A stretch of DNA of 64,000 bases from Isoetes taiwanensis (GCA_021234155.1 JAJEKV010000031.1:2223614-2287613), one strand, 5' to 3'; positions 48,011-60,305 are shown, counted from the stretch's first letter. Made by a program: numbers and translations. The notes: generated by a model not told the origin, from the sequence alone.

Positions 48011-51000
48011 AAACAAGGTGCTACGCACGAGGGGTTGCCCTTCGATGTCGGGGAATGTGTTTTCATGGTTTCTGTTTTGCCGTTGCATACTAAGTCTTTT
48101 GGTTTTGTATGAAGCCTTGTAAATACTATGAATATAGGGTGTCGTTTTCTTAATGTAGGAGTTTTGAGTTTTGTTTGTAAAGCTGTGTAGATCAATTCAT
48201 ACAGCTAAGGAAGGAAAGAGAAAGTATTGATAACTTTATACTGGTCGCTCATTATGACCTTTTCATTGTGGGCTTTTGGCTGTCCAAACCCTTTCTTTTA
48301 AGCTTGTACGCCTTTTTATCTAAACCTTTTTTGGGTATATAAAAATGAAGAAGTGGGTTTTGTTATCATGAACTAAAGCTCTATTGATTCTCCTTGTATT
48401 AGCCATGCAAAATTAGGACTACAGCATGTACAAAATCTGGTACACAACATTGCTCGTTATTTCAAGTAACAATTTGGAACACTATCTTGCACTCCTCTTC
48501 GCTTAAAAACCATGGCAACTGAAGATTCAACACTGAATGGGACGCAAATCAAAAGACAACAACTGACAAGAGGGTAGAGGATGATGCAAATTCGACATAA
48601 ATGGAGCACTAAAATCATAATAAGGAATTTCATTTGAAGAGACCGAATATACTTTGCTCAAATTATGCCAGTTGGTTCTGCATAACTGCTCAAATTATGC
48701 CAGTTGGTTCTGCATAACTTCTCAAATTGCCAGCTACTTTATGTTAATTTTTTATATGCTTTTAGTGAATATTACGCAAGCTCTTCATCTAAATAAGTTT
48801 GTCTCTCTCTTGAGTATTTGAGCGTATATCATGATAACAACTTAGATTCCAGCTTTAGTTCAGAGAGACCAACTTTTCTTTGATTGAGGTGTTTATATAA
48901 GCGAACATCTTGCAGTAACGGCTGATGAAGTATGATGCTTATCTATTTAATAAACTATATCTACAAAAAAATGGATTTATCCAGGATGGGCATGCTTTGC
49001 AATTAAATCCTTAGCGGAACATTCAAATGAGCCAGACAAGATATATCTCAAATATATTGGTCTTCTTCTTTGAACATTATACAACAATAATACCTAATGA
49101 TATGATGGTTTGCATTTTTACTTCTCATGGATTTGATGATTCAAAGACGTTAAACCACTCTATTTGATGAAACATTAACATCTCTATTTAATGAAATAGG
49201 TAGTTTCAATGAATTTTGCATATGGGGAATGTGAGCCTAAACTTCATAATTTTCTCTCTCCTCATAAAAGCAAACTTCATCTGGTTGGACCTAGAAAGTT
49301 TGTAAGATTGCACTAAGAATGGACCTATCATGCATACTTTTATTGAACTCATTATAATGACGCCAACATGATATTTAGAACTTAGCGGAAGCCTTAAAAT
49401 CTACAGTCATGTTGAAAGCACTAAGATGCATAAATTAATGTTGGATTCTGTGGCTAGCAGTGTTACAAGTAATAATACAATACACAATGCATTTTGTCCC
49501 AAACTATTCATTACGGGGAGTGCAAGTGAAGTGTAGGGACCTCTTGTATGCTTTTAGCATCCATATCCTTCATTACCAGTCTCAGTCTTGCCTAGGAACA
49601 TGCGCCAATATTTAATGGAGTTAAATCCCCTGATTACAATAATCTTAATGCATTGCCTGGAGATCTAGCAGAATATACCCTTTGAGCATTGACATATAAG
49701 ACCCCATCATTTAATGTCTATTTTTACCAAGTAATGTAGCACTACCAGGGATTCTCATCTTGCTGGAGTCTCTCTCTTGAGTATTTGAGCGTAGCTGTCC
49801 TGTTTGCTTGCTCAAAAATGTTCTGCACAATAAAGTTCTGCATTCTGGCCAGACCTTCCTGTTCCATTAGAGGAAAAATGAGATCACATTTTGTCCCATT
49901 AAGGGATGCTTAAAATGCCATGTCAGCTTTTTAAACTGTCCAATAAGAGAAGAGCTCCAGTATATCTCATTCCAGTATTATGTGGCAGCCTGTAATTAAT
50001 GCAGCTGCAACTAACTTCTGTAGTATCATTTTTTCATTATAACTTTTGATCCAGAACTTCGATTCAAAAACTTTTTGTAGCAATGGGTTCGTCTTCACAA
50101 GATCTATCTAGTGATAACCCATTCATACATCTTTTATGATATAAATATATAAGAAATAAGCAAAAAATCATATTTTTTTAAGGTTAACGCATATGACCAT
50201 ATTGAAATACATCATAACCATATATCATTAGAAAGATCTTTTCATTCCGCATCTAATGCAACAAATGCCGCAACATTTTGACAAGTGGATCAAAAGTTAT
50301 GGGGGAAAAACAACAACAATGAAGTTGTTGGTGCTGCATTAATTGCAGTTAATAGAGGGTAGCCATTCCATTGGAGGATTCTTATGGGGATGAAATGAGA
50401 TCTCAAATTTCCTCTAATGAATCTGAGTCCATGGAACATCTCATTTTCTTCTAAGATATCTGGAAGGAAGAAATTTATAATTGGCTTAAGTAAGACAGAT
50501 GTCCATACCATTTACCACCATTTTCCATAGCTGCACTCCTTGTTCTTTATTCCTTTATAACCATCACTATTATATCCACGCTTCTATAGAAACACATTCT
50601 CTAAATCAAGCTGAATTATCTAGTTCCCAGAGCCTGACCTTGCTTGTTATAAGATCCCTAGATGCATTGGGCATGTGTAGGGTTTGTAGCATAACTCATT
50701 CTTAGAATTCCAGTTGTGCGCTAACCCTCTGAAGCCTGCAACCATCTTATTCATACCATTAGTTCATCGATTTCTCAGCTAATGTCCTAATTATCTCATT
50801 TCTCATTGGCTCCTTGCACAAGACAACTTTTCACCTACACATGCCGAGGATTGTAAATTCGTCTTGAAAACTTGATGGAAACCTTGCATGTTGTATCTTG
50901 TAAAGAACCTTTTCCCTCCAATTTTAAGGCAACTAGATCACCACACTTCACATAATAATCAAACCTGTTCTATAAAAATTATTATTATAAGTTATCCTTC

Positions 51001-51050
51001 TCCTGCGCAGGTAATGGAATGTTACGCCTACAAGAAGTGTAGATGAATTT
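48011..51050. other. 3-kb AT-rich stretch without a gene; minor repeats
   Basis: No coding block is recognised. A 32-bp unit starting CTCAAATTATGCCAGTTGGT is repeated at 48657-48688 and 48689-48720 with a partial third. A 26-bp sequence containing TCTTGAGTATTTGAGCGTA occurs at 48801-48826 and again at 49768-49793. Confidence 0.5.
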
Positions 51051-51099
51051 AGAGGATCATCCATTCTCCTGGTTGTGAGCACAAGCTGCAAAGAAAATG

Positions 51100-51445
51100 C
51101 TTACTTGTCGGACAATTGGATTCACTTTGTTGTATCAAATTCTACGCGTTGCTCCTTCCCAAACAATTCTTCCATCGTGAAGGAATAAAATCCTTATGTC
51201 ATGAAACACATTTGTCGACATTTTTTTTGTATATAAATGGTGGGTCAATATTTAGACATAAGCTGTTACCTATCAACAGCTCTCCGTATTGTGCTATGTT
51301 GATGGGTTACAACCACATATGATGAAATTTTGCCCGGGTTTCCACTGACATCACGGCCTTTTATGTGGACAGAATGTATGAGATCCTCAACCACCGTCGA
51401 TGCTATGGGATCCAATCCTGCAGTTGGTTCATCATACATCACAAC
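51100..51445 (-). pseudogene. TGD3-like chloroplast ABC transporter ATPase, two exons
   Basis: TGD3 is the ATPase of the TGD1-2-3 complex that imports lipid into the plastid. Exon a (51445-51270, 176 nt) has a good acceptor and donor and reads VVMYDEPTAGLDPIAST, the Walker B and D-loop region, then SSYVVVTHQHSTIRRAVDR containing the switch His. Exon b (about 51225-51105) reads ILFLHDGRIVWEGAT and later NPIVRQ before GTAAGC. Between these two phrases an extra base and then two extra bases shift the frame and create a TGA. Exons for Walker A and the signature motif were not found up to 52.7 kb. It is a fragment of a spliced copy, most likely dead. Confidence 0.8.
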
Positions 51446-51449
51446 CTAC

Positions 51450-52730
51450 AAAATAAACATCAACACTTAGAACTAAACACAAAATGAACACAACTTTAAC
51501 TTCTACGATGTTGCATAGCTATGAAAATGCAAGCAAAAGAGCCAAAAGAGCCAAAAGGCACAAGTTTTCAATCTCAGGAAAATGATCGATTACTAAACTT
51601 ACATACCTAAAAGAGTCTGTATCCTCCTGTATAGAAATTACACGGTCTCAAAACAATGCATTCCAAAAGAGTCTAAATCCTCATGTATCAAAAATCGCCC
51701 ACAATAAAGCAATGTTTGGTTGAGATGCAAGGGTTTAATCTTCTGCCACATCTAATCCAGCATCCTTCAGACATGCCGAATCATGCGCATAAAATACAAA
51801 ATAGAGAAATCCCATTGTCTGGCAAGTTCTCATTTCCATAACCAGTGCTACTATCCTCTTGCAAAGAGGCATATCCCTAATGCATGTTTCTTATTCCTTG
51901 AAAGCACAATAAATCACAAACGAACCCAAATGAAATAAATCTCCTTGAAACCCCTAAAATCCGAAGCAAACAAATTCTCAAACACACTTCTTTTTTGGTC
52001 GACGCAGATGATGCCTTCTTGAGAAATGACTCAAAAGGAAAGCCTAAACTCGTAAACCAACTGCCGGAATCTGTTCTACATGGATTGAAGACTTGAAAAA
52101 CAGTGCCAGTTTTGTCGTTCAATCAAGCAAAAAGAAATGGAATAATATGCAAATTTCGGAATCGACTACAGACTGAAGATCAGGTCGTTTGTAAACCTGT
52201 TTCTTATGTATCCTCTGTTAATCTACCTGAAGTTAAATTTGAAGCTCCAGCCTGCTATTCCGTTAGGAGCCTTCTTCAAATGTAATGGAGAAGAGTGGTA
52301 AAAGTTTTACCCGAAGCTCCAACTGCTTTCTGGCCGGCGTCAAAGCAATGTCTGAAAGCAAGGGCGAACAAAAACTCTTGTTGCATTTCGAACGAATGGA
52401 GAAAATGAAGGAAGAAGGCGGCATGCAGGGAGCCTGCGAAAAAATTTATTGGATCCCTGCCGGTTCTATTACTAATCAGACTGATCTTAGCAAAGGAAAA
52501 AATACATCTGATATTGCAATACATTTTAAGAAAGCAGCTCCATCGCCAGAACAGCCAGAACACCGGTTAGCCGGTTTCCAGAGCTGCACAGCAACAACAA
52601 AAATGACCCCCAGTTTACGGCCAATAATGGGTTTTTAGCAGTCAATGGCATATTTCCGGCATATACTGGCATATACGTGGAATATGCCGTAAACCCACAA
52701 AAACAAGGGTTTGCCCCCTTAGGGGCAACC
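51450..52730. other. Intergenic; unassigned frame
   Basis: A plus-strand open frame at 52285-52638 (117 codons, hydrophilic) and a minus-strand frame over the same region are not recognised. No TGD3 exons were found here. Confidence 0.3.
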
Positions 52731-53039
52731 CAAAAATAAACATTCACAACAGAATTTAAAAACAAGCAAGGATCTTATGCATTTAGATGCATAACATCCT
52801 AGGAAATTATGCAAGACCATGTATTACAAAATTGTTATACCAACAACAGTAATTTTCTAGATTTCAGGTTTTCATATCAATTTTTCATAACATGTTTTCT
52901 GTATTACGAAAAGAATGCAGCAGTCCAATGTACTACAAAGCACATTTTTTTTTCTGAGATAATATGAAAGAATTGCAAGCAACATTTGAAACCTATCAAA
53001 TACAAAACACATATATTAGTTTTGACAATTAACCCTGCG

Positions 53040-55054
53040 TATTAACCAACTGTACTTACTGGTTAAAAAGAAAGGTAAACGTAAATCCTTTGACTGGAGC
53101 TCCAAATTGATTAGTAGGATTCTGTTGGCAAGTAGGATTCTAAGTAGAATTTTGTTGGTGAGTAGGATTCAGTTGGTAAGTGGGATTCTGTAATGATGGA
53201 CAAGCACAATCTGCTGGAAGAGACTGACCTGTAATTGATATTTACAAGTCAAATGTAAAAAGGACAAATTTAAACGTAAAATAATTACCCTTACCAACAA
53301 ATTTAGCTTGTTGAAAACAATTCTGCTGACAATCAGATTGTTGCATACCAACTTGACCTGTAAATAATATAAATGATCAAATGCAAAGAGCAATTTAAAC
53401 TACAAGTCATTAAACTTACCAACTGAAAAGCCTACCAACTTACCAAGCAATGGGTCCAATGACTTTGGGAACCTCTTTTGCTTTTCCAACAGCAATGCTC
53501 AAGCCTGTAGCATCTTCTATTTCTTCGAACGGAGAATTCCAGACTTCTCTCTCCCCTAGTGCCAACACTAATTTCTTTGAAATTGTTGTTGGCAATTGAA
53601 CATTCTTATCAGATTCACGCACTATGAAAGCAAAGCAACAAAAAAAGGTAAATATACAAGGATTGAGAATGACAATGAAAGAAAAGAACTTACTATTTTG
53701 GCGCAAGGAAGAAATTGCGGACATATAAGATTCTCCACCAACCTTAACACTTGCTTGCATTGCCATCATTAGTTGTTTATCAGAATGATCATAGTTGCGT
53801 AGTGTTTCTACTCATTTGTGGCCAGTCAAGTCTTTCAGATTATCGTCAGGAATACCTTGTAAACGACCCTTTGTAATGGCACAATGACGCAGGCAAATAT
53901 TTGAGACACGAAAACCTGAAACAGAAAACAAAAGAAAAAAGCATTTACCAAAGTTGAACACTAAGAATAATACACAAAAATAAAAACCACTTACCAAGTA
54001 TATTACTCATGTGTTTTCTGACAGTAGCAACTTTATTAATACCTGAATTGCCACTTGCATACCAAATTGCATTTCCTCCTGCTATGCTAGTCTTGGCTGC
54101 CAAAAGAAGATGTCGCTCTGAAATATCCTCATGAGGTGCAATTGATGGTAAACAAGAGAAATATTTTGTGAATGTCATATACACATCAGCATTAATGTGT
54201 TCATAAACCTCAACAGGTTTTTTCATGTCTGATTCCTTGCAATTGTTAATATTTCCAGGATGATTCTTTGAGAGCTTCTGCATAAACCTACAACATAAGA
54301 AAGTGATTCAGAAATAAATCAAAATATCAAATAATGAATAAAGCAAAGAACAAGGCACAATAAGGAATAACAAAGAACTAACCTTAAAAAATGACCACAA
54401 TGGTCTTCAAGAAGTTCAAATTCAACAAATTTTGTCTCATATAACTCCCTACCGCCACGGATTAGAAAGTTTACCATGCAATAAAGCAGAACACGATTCA
54501 ATGACCCATTTGGTGTTGATATAACGAGAACTCTTCTGCAGACAAAATTTTCAGAACAGCGATATCATTAATAAGATTCAAGCGTTGCTTCCTTGGCTGG
54601 GCAACAACGATTTTTGCAATGACATGATTTGATGCCTCCTTGACAGCTGCAAAGAAGGGATGCTCAAAAATATTAATATCAGGCTCATCCATCGCTATTT
54701 CCCGTATACGAGTTCTATGTCCCTCTCTCAACAATCTGAAATCAAATAATGCTTTGATAGCTACAATAATGTTTAAAATCTGCTATAATAATATCCAACA
54801 ATAATACATTACAACAGTATGTTCAAAAATCTGTTATCAATCAATTTGCAACAATCTAAAAATATAATCATATACTCTTAAATACCTTGAAAACAAAATC
54901 TGCTACAATAATATTCACTTACCTCCCAAAAGTGGTCAAGAAATCTTTAATTGTTGTAGTCTGTAGGGTTTCCCATTTTTTTGCACAATTTGTTGGATAA
55001 AGAAGATTAGATGCTGTCCAAATTCTCTCATGTCTGTTAGATTGAATTCTTGAA
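53040..55054 (-). pseudogene. Crypton-like tyrosine recombinase gene, copy 2
   Basis: Exons on the minus strand: 1 (55054-54923, 5'-truncated), 2 (54735-54383), 3 (54287-53995), 4 (53915-53694), 5 (53621 to about 53440), then exon 6 (near 53360-53295) and exon 7 (from 53228 to a stop near 53055). Exons 2, 3 and 4 join in frame through GT/AG introns. The core reads NFLIRGGRELYETKF, then KNHPGNINN, PVEVYEHI, WYASGN, NICLRHCAITKG and LTGHK-stop-VETLRNYDH. Thus the box-I Arg, the later Arg, the GH and the Tyr are visible, but the His usually found in HxLR is Ile here (Val in copy 1). Lesions: a CGA to TGA change after GHK, a one-base shift between the two exon-1 reading frames, a deletion at the exon 5 end, a stop in exon 7. 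Similarity to copy 1 begins at 52732. Confidence 0.7.
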
Positions 55055-55491
55055 TGCGCCCATGGTTGATGGCTCGTGTATTCAATCCTTGAATGGATCT
55101 GTGGAGCATTCTCGAGACACCGGCATAGATGGGTAGCAGCGACTATCCATAAAGGTCTATATGATTTTTTCCAGTTGGTTAAAAGCGCGTCGGTTAAGAA
55201 TGTTACATTTGGTATCAGAGCAGGTCTTGAGTTCGAGTTTCCATGGGCGCCTATATGCATGGGTAATTTAGTAACCTTGGCAACCACCCAGTCAGTGGTA
55301 TACTGATTAGATCATAGTCTTGGATGCTCGAGGACGAGCATAGTTTGTAATGGGCCTATGGTTGACTGCTCAAGTATTCAATCCTTGAATGCATCTGTGG
55401 AACATTCCCCATAAATGGGTAGAAGTGACTACCCATAAATGTCTACAATTTTGCCCAGTTGGTTAAAGGCATGCCAATTAGGAACATTACA
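55055..55491 (+). mobile_element. TRIM (miniature LTR retrotransposon)
   Basis: Two diverged direct repeats, 55055-55207 and 55346-55491, share phrases such as GTATTCAATCCTTGAATG and CCAGTTGGTTAAA. The left one ends TTACA and is followed at 55210 by TGGTATCAGAGC, the initiator-methionine tRNA primer site. The right one is preceded by a GAGGACGAGCA block, common before plant 3' LTRs. The 138-bp interior has no ORF. I could not confirm a target duplication. Confidence 0.75.
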
Positions 55492-55699
55492 AATTCGATT
55501 CAATATAATGGAAAAGATTACGTCAATGACATGTGATGGTAGGTCTTACTATGTTGTGCCATAGCTACAAAAGAACATCCACAAGAGCTGGAAAACTTGA
55601 CGTTGAATTCTCAAACTTCAATGCCATAAAACACAATGTATTTGTGGTCAATTACAGAGCACTTCATTGAAATAGAAACCACTTGAAAAACACATATAA

Positions 55700-56440
55700 T
55701 AAAATCTTGAAGAGTATTTTATCTTTGCATGAGATGAAAACAGATATCTTTTGCTTAGATGTCATGGTTAGAAAGGCAGGCTTTCTATCCAACAAAACAA
55801 TCACCAGACAAATATGTTCCTCATCCTCCACTCATTTGTTCCACATGCCTTGCAACACCTCAACTCATCTGGTATATTTTCCCAACACCGGATATCTACT
55901 CCTAGTTGGTGTGAACTTAGCCTTATCCTGCTTAACGTACGTCTGAGCTTCACTAACAGCCACCCTCTAAGATACGAAACTTCATGTAACCCAGGTTCAT
56001 GAGGATTTAGTAGTATTCATACTTAACTTTCGGATTCCACATTCTAAGAATGGCATGTCTTCTTATCCATTCTTGGATGTTATCCTTGTTGGGGTCAGCA
56101 ATTTTCACTCTACATTTTGAGCCCAAGCAATGTATTTGCATACCAATCAAGTTAATGGCCATTCACAAAAGGACATGTGAGGCAAAGAGACCTGCTCTAC
56201 GTGTGTTTGTACCTTACTCAGATATACCAAAAGCCTGTATAATATTTCTGGTTCCAGGGGTAGCATTCTGCATTCAACTAGCATCATATCATAGGATGTC
56301 TGCATGTTAGTTCCTAGCTCACATGAAAGAATTTCTTTTGTACCTTTTAGATCTTTTTCCAGTGCCCATCGAGAGACCTTTCCCCAGATTGCACATCCAT
56401 AGAGCACTACATCTATACTAGCACAACATAGAGCATTCTT
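55700..56440 (-). mobile_element. LINE reverse transcriptase C-terminal fragment
   Basis: The minus strand reads VVLYGCAIWGKVSRWALEKD (~56405), then an ELGTNMQTSYDMMLVECRML block and EILYRLLVYLSKVQT. This is the region after the polymerase domain that many LINEs share, and it resembles the 45.6-45.8 kb part of the LINE in the recombinase gene. No catalytic core is present. Confidence 0.65.
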
Positions 56441-56449
56441 TAGTGTTTT

Positions 56450-57660
56450 TTAGTGGCCCCCGGCGGGCCAGTTGGCCACACATTCACATTTTTTGTAAAA
56501 TAGTCGTCCACGCTAGAGTAGGATGCATTCTCACCATGACCAAAGGGTGTTGGCCAGTTCAAAGCACCAATTCATTAAATTCACTTCATAAGTGGTCAAT
56601 TTGATATTTTCCAAATCTTCAAACCTCCTAGGGCGTGGCTATTCCAAAATATTATGTGCACTAGGAACTTGTTGTGGTGGCCATCTAAACCATGAAATAA
56701 TTCTATATTTCTAGAGCTATAGCCAAGCTCTATATTGGCCACATGTAGGGACATAATTTTACCACTTGTAGAGGGCTAAAATCTTTTTGAGTTTAACCCT
56801 AAACTAGTTATGGTGCCCGGCATTGGCGGGCTTTACTGCAGTTTGACAGGGTAGTTGTTTGGTTGTTGGCTAAACTAAAGAATGTGGCAATTTTTGTATT
56901 TGACTTGATGCTAAAAAGGAAGGAGGTGTGTGAACATGAATGTGGGTGTGAGAGACATTATTGTATGTTTTGCATTGATTTGTTGCATAATATAAATGCT
57001 TGCTGCGTTTTTGTATTGGGTCCCATAGACCGATTGGTCTCCGTGGACGATAAAAGTAACTTCCTTCCTTCCTTCCTTCCTTCCTTTAACTACATGGTGA
57101 AATGCATCATGATATAAAATAGATAGAAAAGTCAAGAAGGGATACATACTATTGTACTGTAGGCAACGTATTGAGTTTTTCTAATAGAGCAATTAATGGG
57201 ATTGTATTCATATTTTAGTGGTAGTTAGGTGCATCGTCTGGATTGCAATAGATGTTTGGCACAAGATTTCAAATAGGAATAGGACCTAGAGCATATGTCC
57301 AAAGTGGCATTTAGACTTTGGGCAACCCAAAAATGTTTCAAATAAGGTGATCCAATCAAAATATATTTAGAGTCACCTCAAGCCCAGAATAGTAAGCTCT
57401 CAAAAATCTTGCAAGAAGAGTGTAATGGAATCCCCTATTATAAACATCCAAATAGAATGTTCTGCAACATAAAACTTGCAAGGAGAACATTCTAAACGGT
57501 GAGTGGGCCAAGAATTTGCACCGTAGAAACATACTAAAATAAAAACATGCACCTTCTAAAAATGCGCTAGAACGAACTTGCTCCGTACTAACATGCTAAA
57601 ATTGGAACATACACTGTAGGATGTGCTAAATTTCTTGTATATCTTATCTTATCTTATCTT
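56450..57660. other. Intergenic with LINE tail copy B and short repeats
   Basis: No gene is seen. At 57017-57060 the LINE tail motif (GACCGATTGGTCTCCGTGGA) occurs, followed by (TTCC)n to 57086. At about 57635-57665 there is a (TCTTA)n run. Confidence 0.6.
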
Positions 57661-57667
57661 ATCTTAA

Positions 57668-57990
57668 TATGTATATAGAAACTTATGGGGGTAGTTACAA
57701 AATGGCATATCGGATATAAAGTTTTGATCTTGGCCCTTGGATAAAAAGTTGGTGAGGTGGCGTAGCTTAAGCCCTTGGATTTTGATGGGGGGTATGCATG
57801 AGTCATGCATGGGGGCATATACCCCATCTGTGAACCGTTGGATCAAAGAGAAGGCAAAATCGTAGCCCTTGATTTTTTATGAGGAAGGTGCAAGGAATGT
57901 GCCAAAAAGTAAATTTGGTGTAGTAGATCTTATCCGTTAGATCAAAAGGTGAGCATAAATCCTAGCCATTAACTTGATAAGGAAGATAAC
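57668..57990. repeat. Dispersed ~320-bp repeat, copy 1
   Basis: It is about 95% identical by eye to 63066-63385. It starts ATGTATATAGAAAC and ends AGCCATTAACTT. It contains CCGTTGGATCAAA and CCGTTAGATCAAA motifs and is non-coding. It lies just before the membrane-protein exon. Confidence 0.85.
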
Positions 57991-58043
57991 ACCCCTCTAC
58001 ACTTGGCCACTGGCATGTTGATATTCTCACTGAATTGATTCAG

Positions 58044-58466
58044 GTACTTCCCCCGTCAATTGATGCTGTGAACAAGCGTAATTTCAAAGAACAAACTCTT
58101 CTGCATAATGCTGCAGATAACTTGCAGGGTGTCATGATCTTGGCATTTTACTTCTCAATTTACAGCATCCTCAGTGTGGCTTATGCTGTTATACCACAAC
58201 GTAATGTTGCTCGTGTTATGGAAGAAACGACCATCATTAGGCCGTCGTTGCTCTTGGCCAATGTATTTCTACATTTCTCTTGCTTTCACCTGTTTATTGT
58301 GGTTCCAATGGGAGGATTCCAGTTTGGGAATGTAGCATCATATATAATTTCAGTGCTTGTTGCTCTGAGTATAATTTTTTATCTGGTTATTTTGGCTATA
58401 CTTAACACATCCACGCCTAAGAGAATATGGGCATTGTTCTCATTCAAGAATAATTTTAGGGCATGA
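58044..58466 (+). CDS. 3' exon of an ankyrin/PGG-like membrane protein
   Basis: An intact exon follows the acceptor TTGATTCAG at 58043 and ends at a stop at 58464-58466, about 140 codons. The first part, VNKRNFKEQTLLHNAA, resembles the end of an ankyrin repeat. The rest has three hydrophobic segments: VMILAFYFSIYSILSVAYAV, SLLLANVFLHFSCFHLFIVV and YIISVLVALSIIFYLVILAI. Ankyrin repeats followed by a membrane domain are typical of the plant ACD6/PGG group, though the PGG motif itself is replaced by VIPQ. The upstream exons are not visible in 56.4-58.0 kb, so the gene is truncated, or its earlier exons are too diverged to see. Function is unknown. Confidence 0.45.
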   Translation, partial: VLPPSIDAVNKRNFKEQTLLHNAADNLQGVMILAFYFSIYSILSVAYAVIPQRNVARVMEETTIIRPSLLLANVFLHFSCFHLFIVVPMGGFQFGNVASYIISVLVALSIIFYLVILAILNTSTPKRIWALFSFKNNFRA

Positions 58467-58498
58467 AGTTGTGCTCAAGGCCCTTTTTCCACAGTTAA

Positions 58499-59045
58499 TC
58501 TTATTTCTAAAAGTCACATATTTTGACAAATGATGTTTGGCCATTCTACTATAATAAAAATAAGACATGTCTTATTTACGTTCGGAATCGGTTCGGATAG
58601 GTTTGGATACCACTTTAAATGTAATTGGAATCTTATTTTATTTCGGTTTGGATACCACTTTTAATGTAATTGGAGTCTATACTAGTCGCAAAATATGGCT
58701 TGTCATATACAATATACGACACCATTTGTAACTCCACGGCTAAAAATATGACACACAAATTTAAACTTAGTTTTCCACTGCATGGTAGTCATAAAATATG
58801 ACACCACTAAGATACTACTGGAAAAGCATGAAAAAATAAGACAGTTATATATTGAAATAAGACTAGGTGCCTTATTTTACGGCGGGGGAAATCCCCCGAT
58901 GTAAAATAAGACTCCATTTGGTATCCAAACCCATTCTGAACCTAAATAAGACATGTCTTATTATTATAGTGGAAAAGTGAATTGTTTTTAAGACAATAGG
59001 TGGCCCCACATCATTGGATAAAATATGTGACTTTTAGAGATAAGA
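58499..59045. mobile_element. Nested inverted-repeat element
   Basis: The outer arms are 58499-58524 and 59020-59045, 26 bp with one mismatch (TCTTATTTCTAAAAGTCAC and inverse). Inside, a second pair begins at 58547 (ACTATAATAAAAATAAGACA) and ends at 58971 (ATTATAGTG). Each inner arm carries the palindrome AAGACATGTCTT. There is no ORF. The inner ends resemble CACTATAA, so a CACTA relative is possible. Target duplications are not clear. Confidence 0.7.
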
Positions 59046-59048
59046 CTA

Positions 59049-59244
<196 letters not shown>

Positions 59245-59249
59245 CGGAA

Positions 59250-59880
59250 CATCTATTTGAACAAGCTACTAAGATATGTTGCTTTGGGTTCTTGATTTGT
59301 GTGTAAATCTCCTATTTATTATGCTTTTAGCGTAAATACAAGCAGGGTGAAATGGGATAACCTCAAGGAAACCCATGACACCTACTATCCCTTACAATAC
59401 AACCATGATGATGCTTGTTTTTTGTTTGTGGATGCAGGTAACAGGTTTCCTTGCTCTTTGTTTTGTATTTGCAAAAGAAACAGCAGAAGATATACATGAG
59501 TTAAAGATATGAGGATTGAATGTGACATGGATATGAATAGTGGCACGATTGCAACTGATATTGCACTTAAGCCATGGTAATAATTTAGACTTTATGTTTT
59601 TAGAGTACAAGAGGTAAAGCCTTGCAAAACAGTGAGATATTTCACGGTTTAAAAGTGATAATATGATCAATATAACTTGAGTATGAGCGTAGCAATGTAA
59701 TGAAAATTTATCTGCTGTCATTTGGATCTTTACATAGTTTCTAAATGTCTTTTTTATATACCTAGTCTTGGCCTAGACATATAAGTGCCTGTATATGTCC
59801 AGGGCTGCCAATTGGATTTGCTTATTTCCTACTAAGGAAATAGACAAATGGTTATCTGTTCTAGTAAATTAGAACAGGTT
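59250..59880. other. Intergenic, nothing recognised
   Basis: No supported coding sequence on either strand. Confidence 0.4.
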
Positions 59881-59887
59881 AGAAGAT

Positions 59888-60180
59888 CCCTTTTTTTTTA
59901 GCACACCAGCCCTACCAGGCCTACAACCTTTCCTCAAATTCTAGCCTATCCACGTGTAATTTCCAGATCAGCAAAAAATGATGTGGACTTAGGCTTCTCC
60001 GTTCGATCTCGAATCTTCCATATCCACGGCTGCAGAAATTAGAAAAATGGTAGGAAAATAGGGAACGGAGGCCAATAACGGACGAATGGGGATTAAGCGC
60101 TGAAGAACTCGATCAACTAGAGCAAAACGCCATGCAGCAGATTGCTCGACGGCGTCTGCCTCTATAAATGGCATAAGCAC
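59888..60180 (-). repeat. SINE-like repeat, copy C, antisense
   Basis: On the minus strand it shows a CCGTGGATATGGAAGATTCG block, then CACGTGGATAGGCTAGAATT, TGTAGGCCTGG and GGTGTGCTAAAAAAAAA. It lies about 130-420 bp upstream of the ATG at 60306. Confidence 0.6.
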
Positions 60181-60305
60181 CTTCTTCTTCTTCCTTAGCA
60201 GCACATTCTCGCCATCCTTTCAGTCCATCCCCTGCCAATTTTCCACAGAAACAACCCTTGCTTAAGTCTCCTCAGGCTGTGGGTTCTCATTGCTCGCCTG
60301 CTAAA

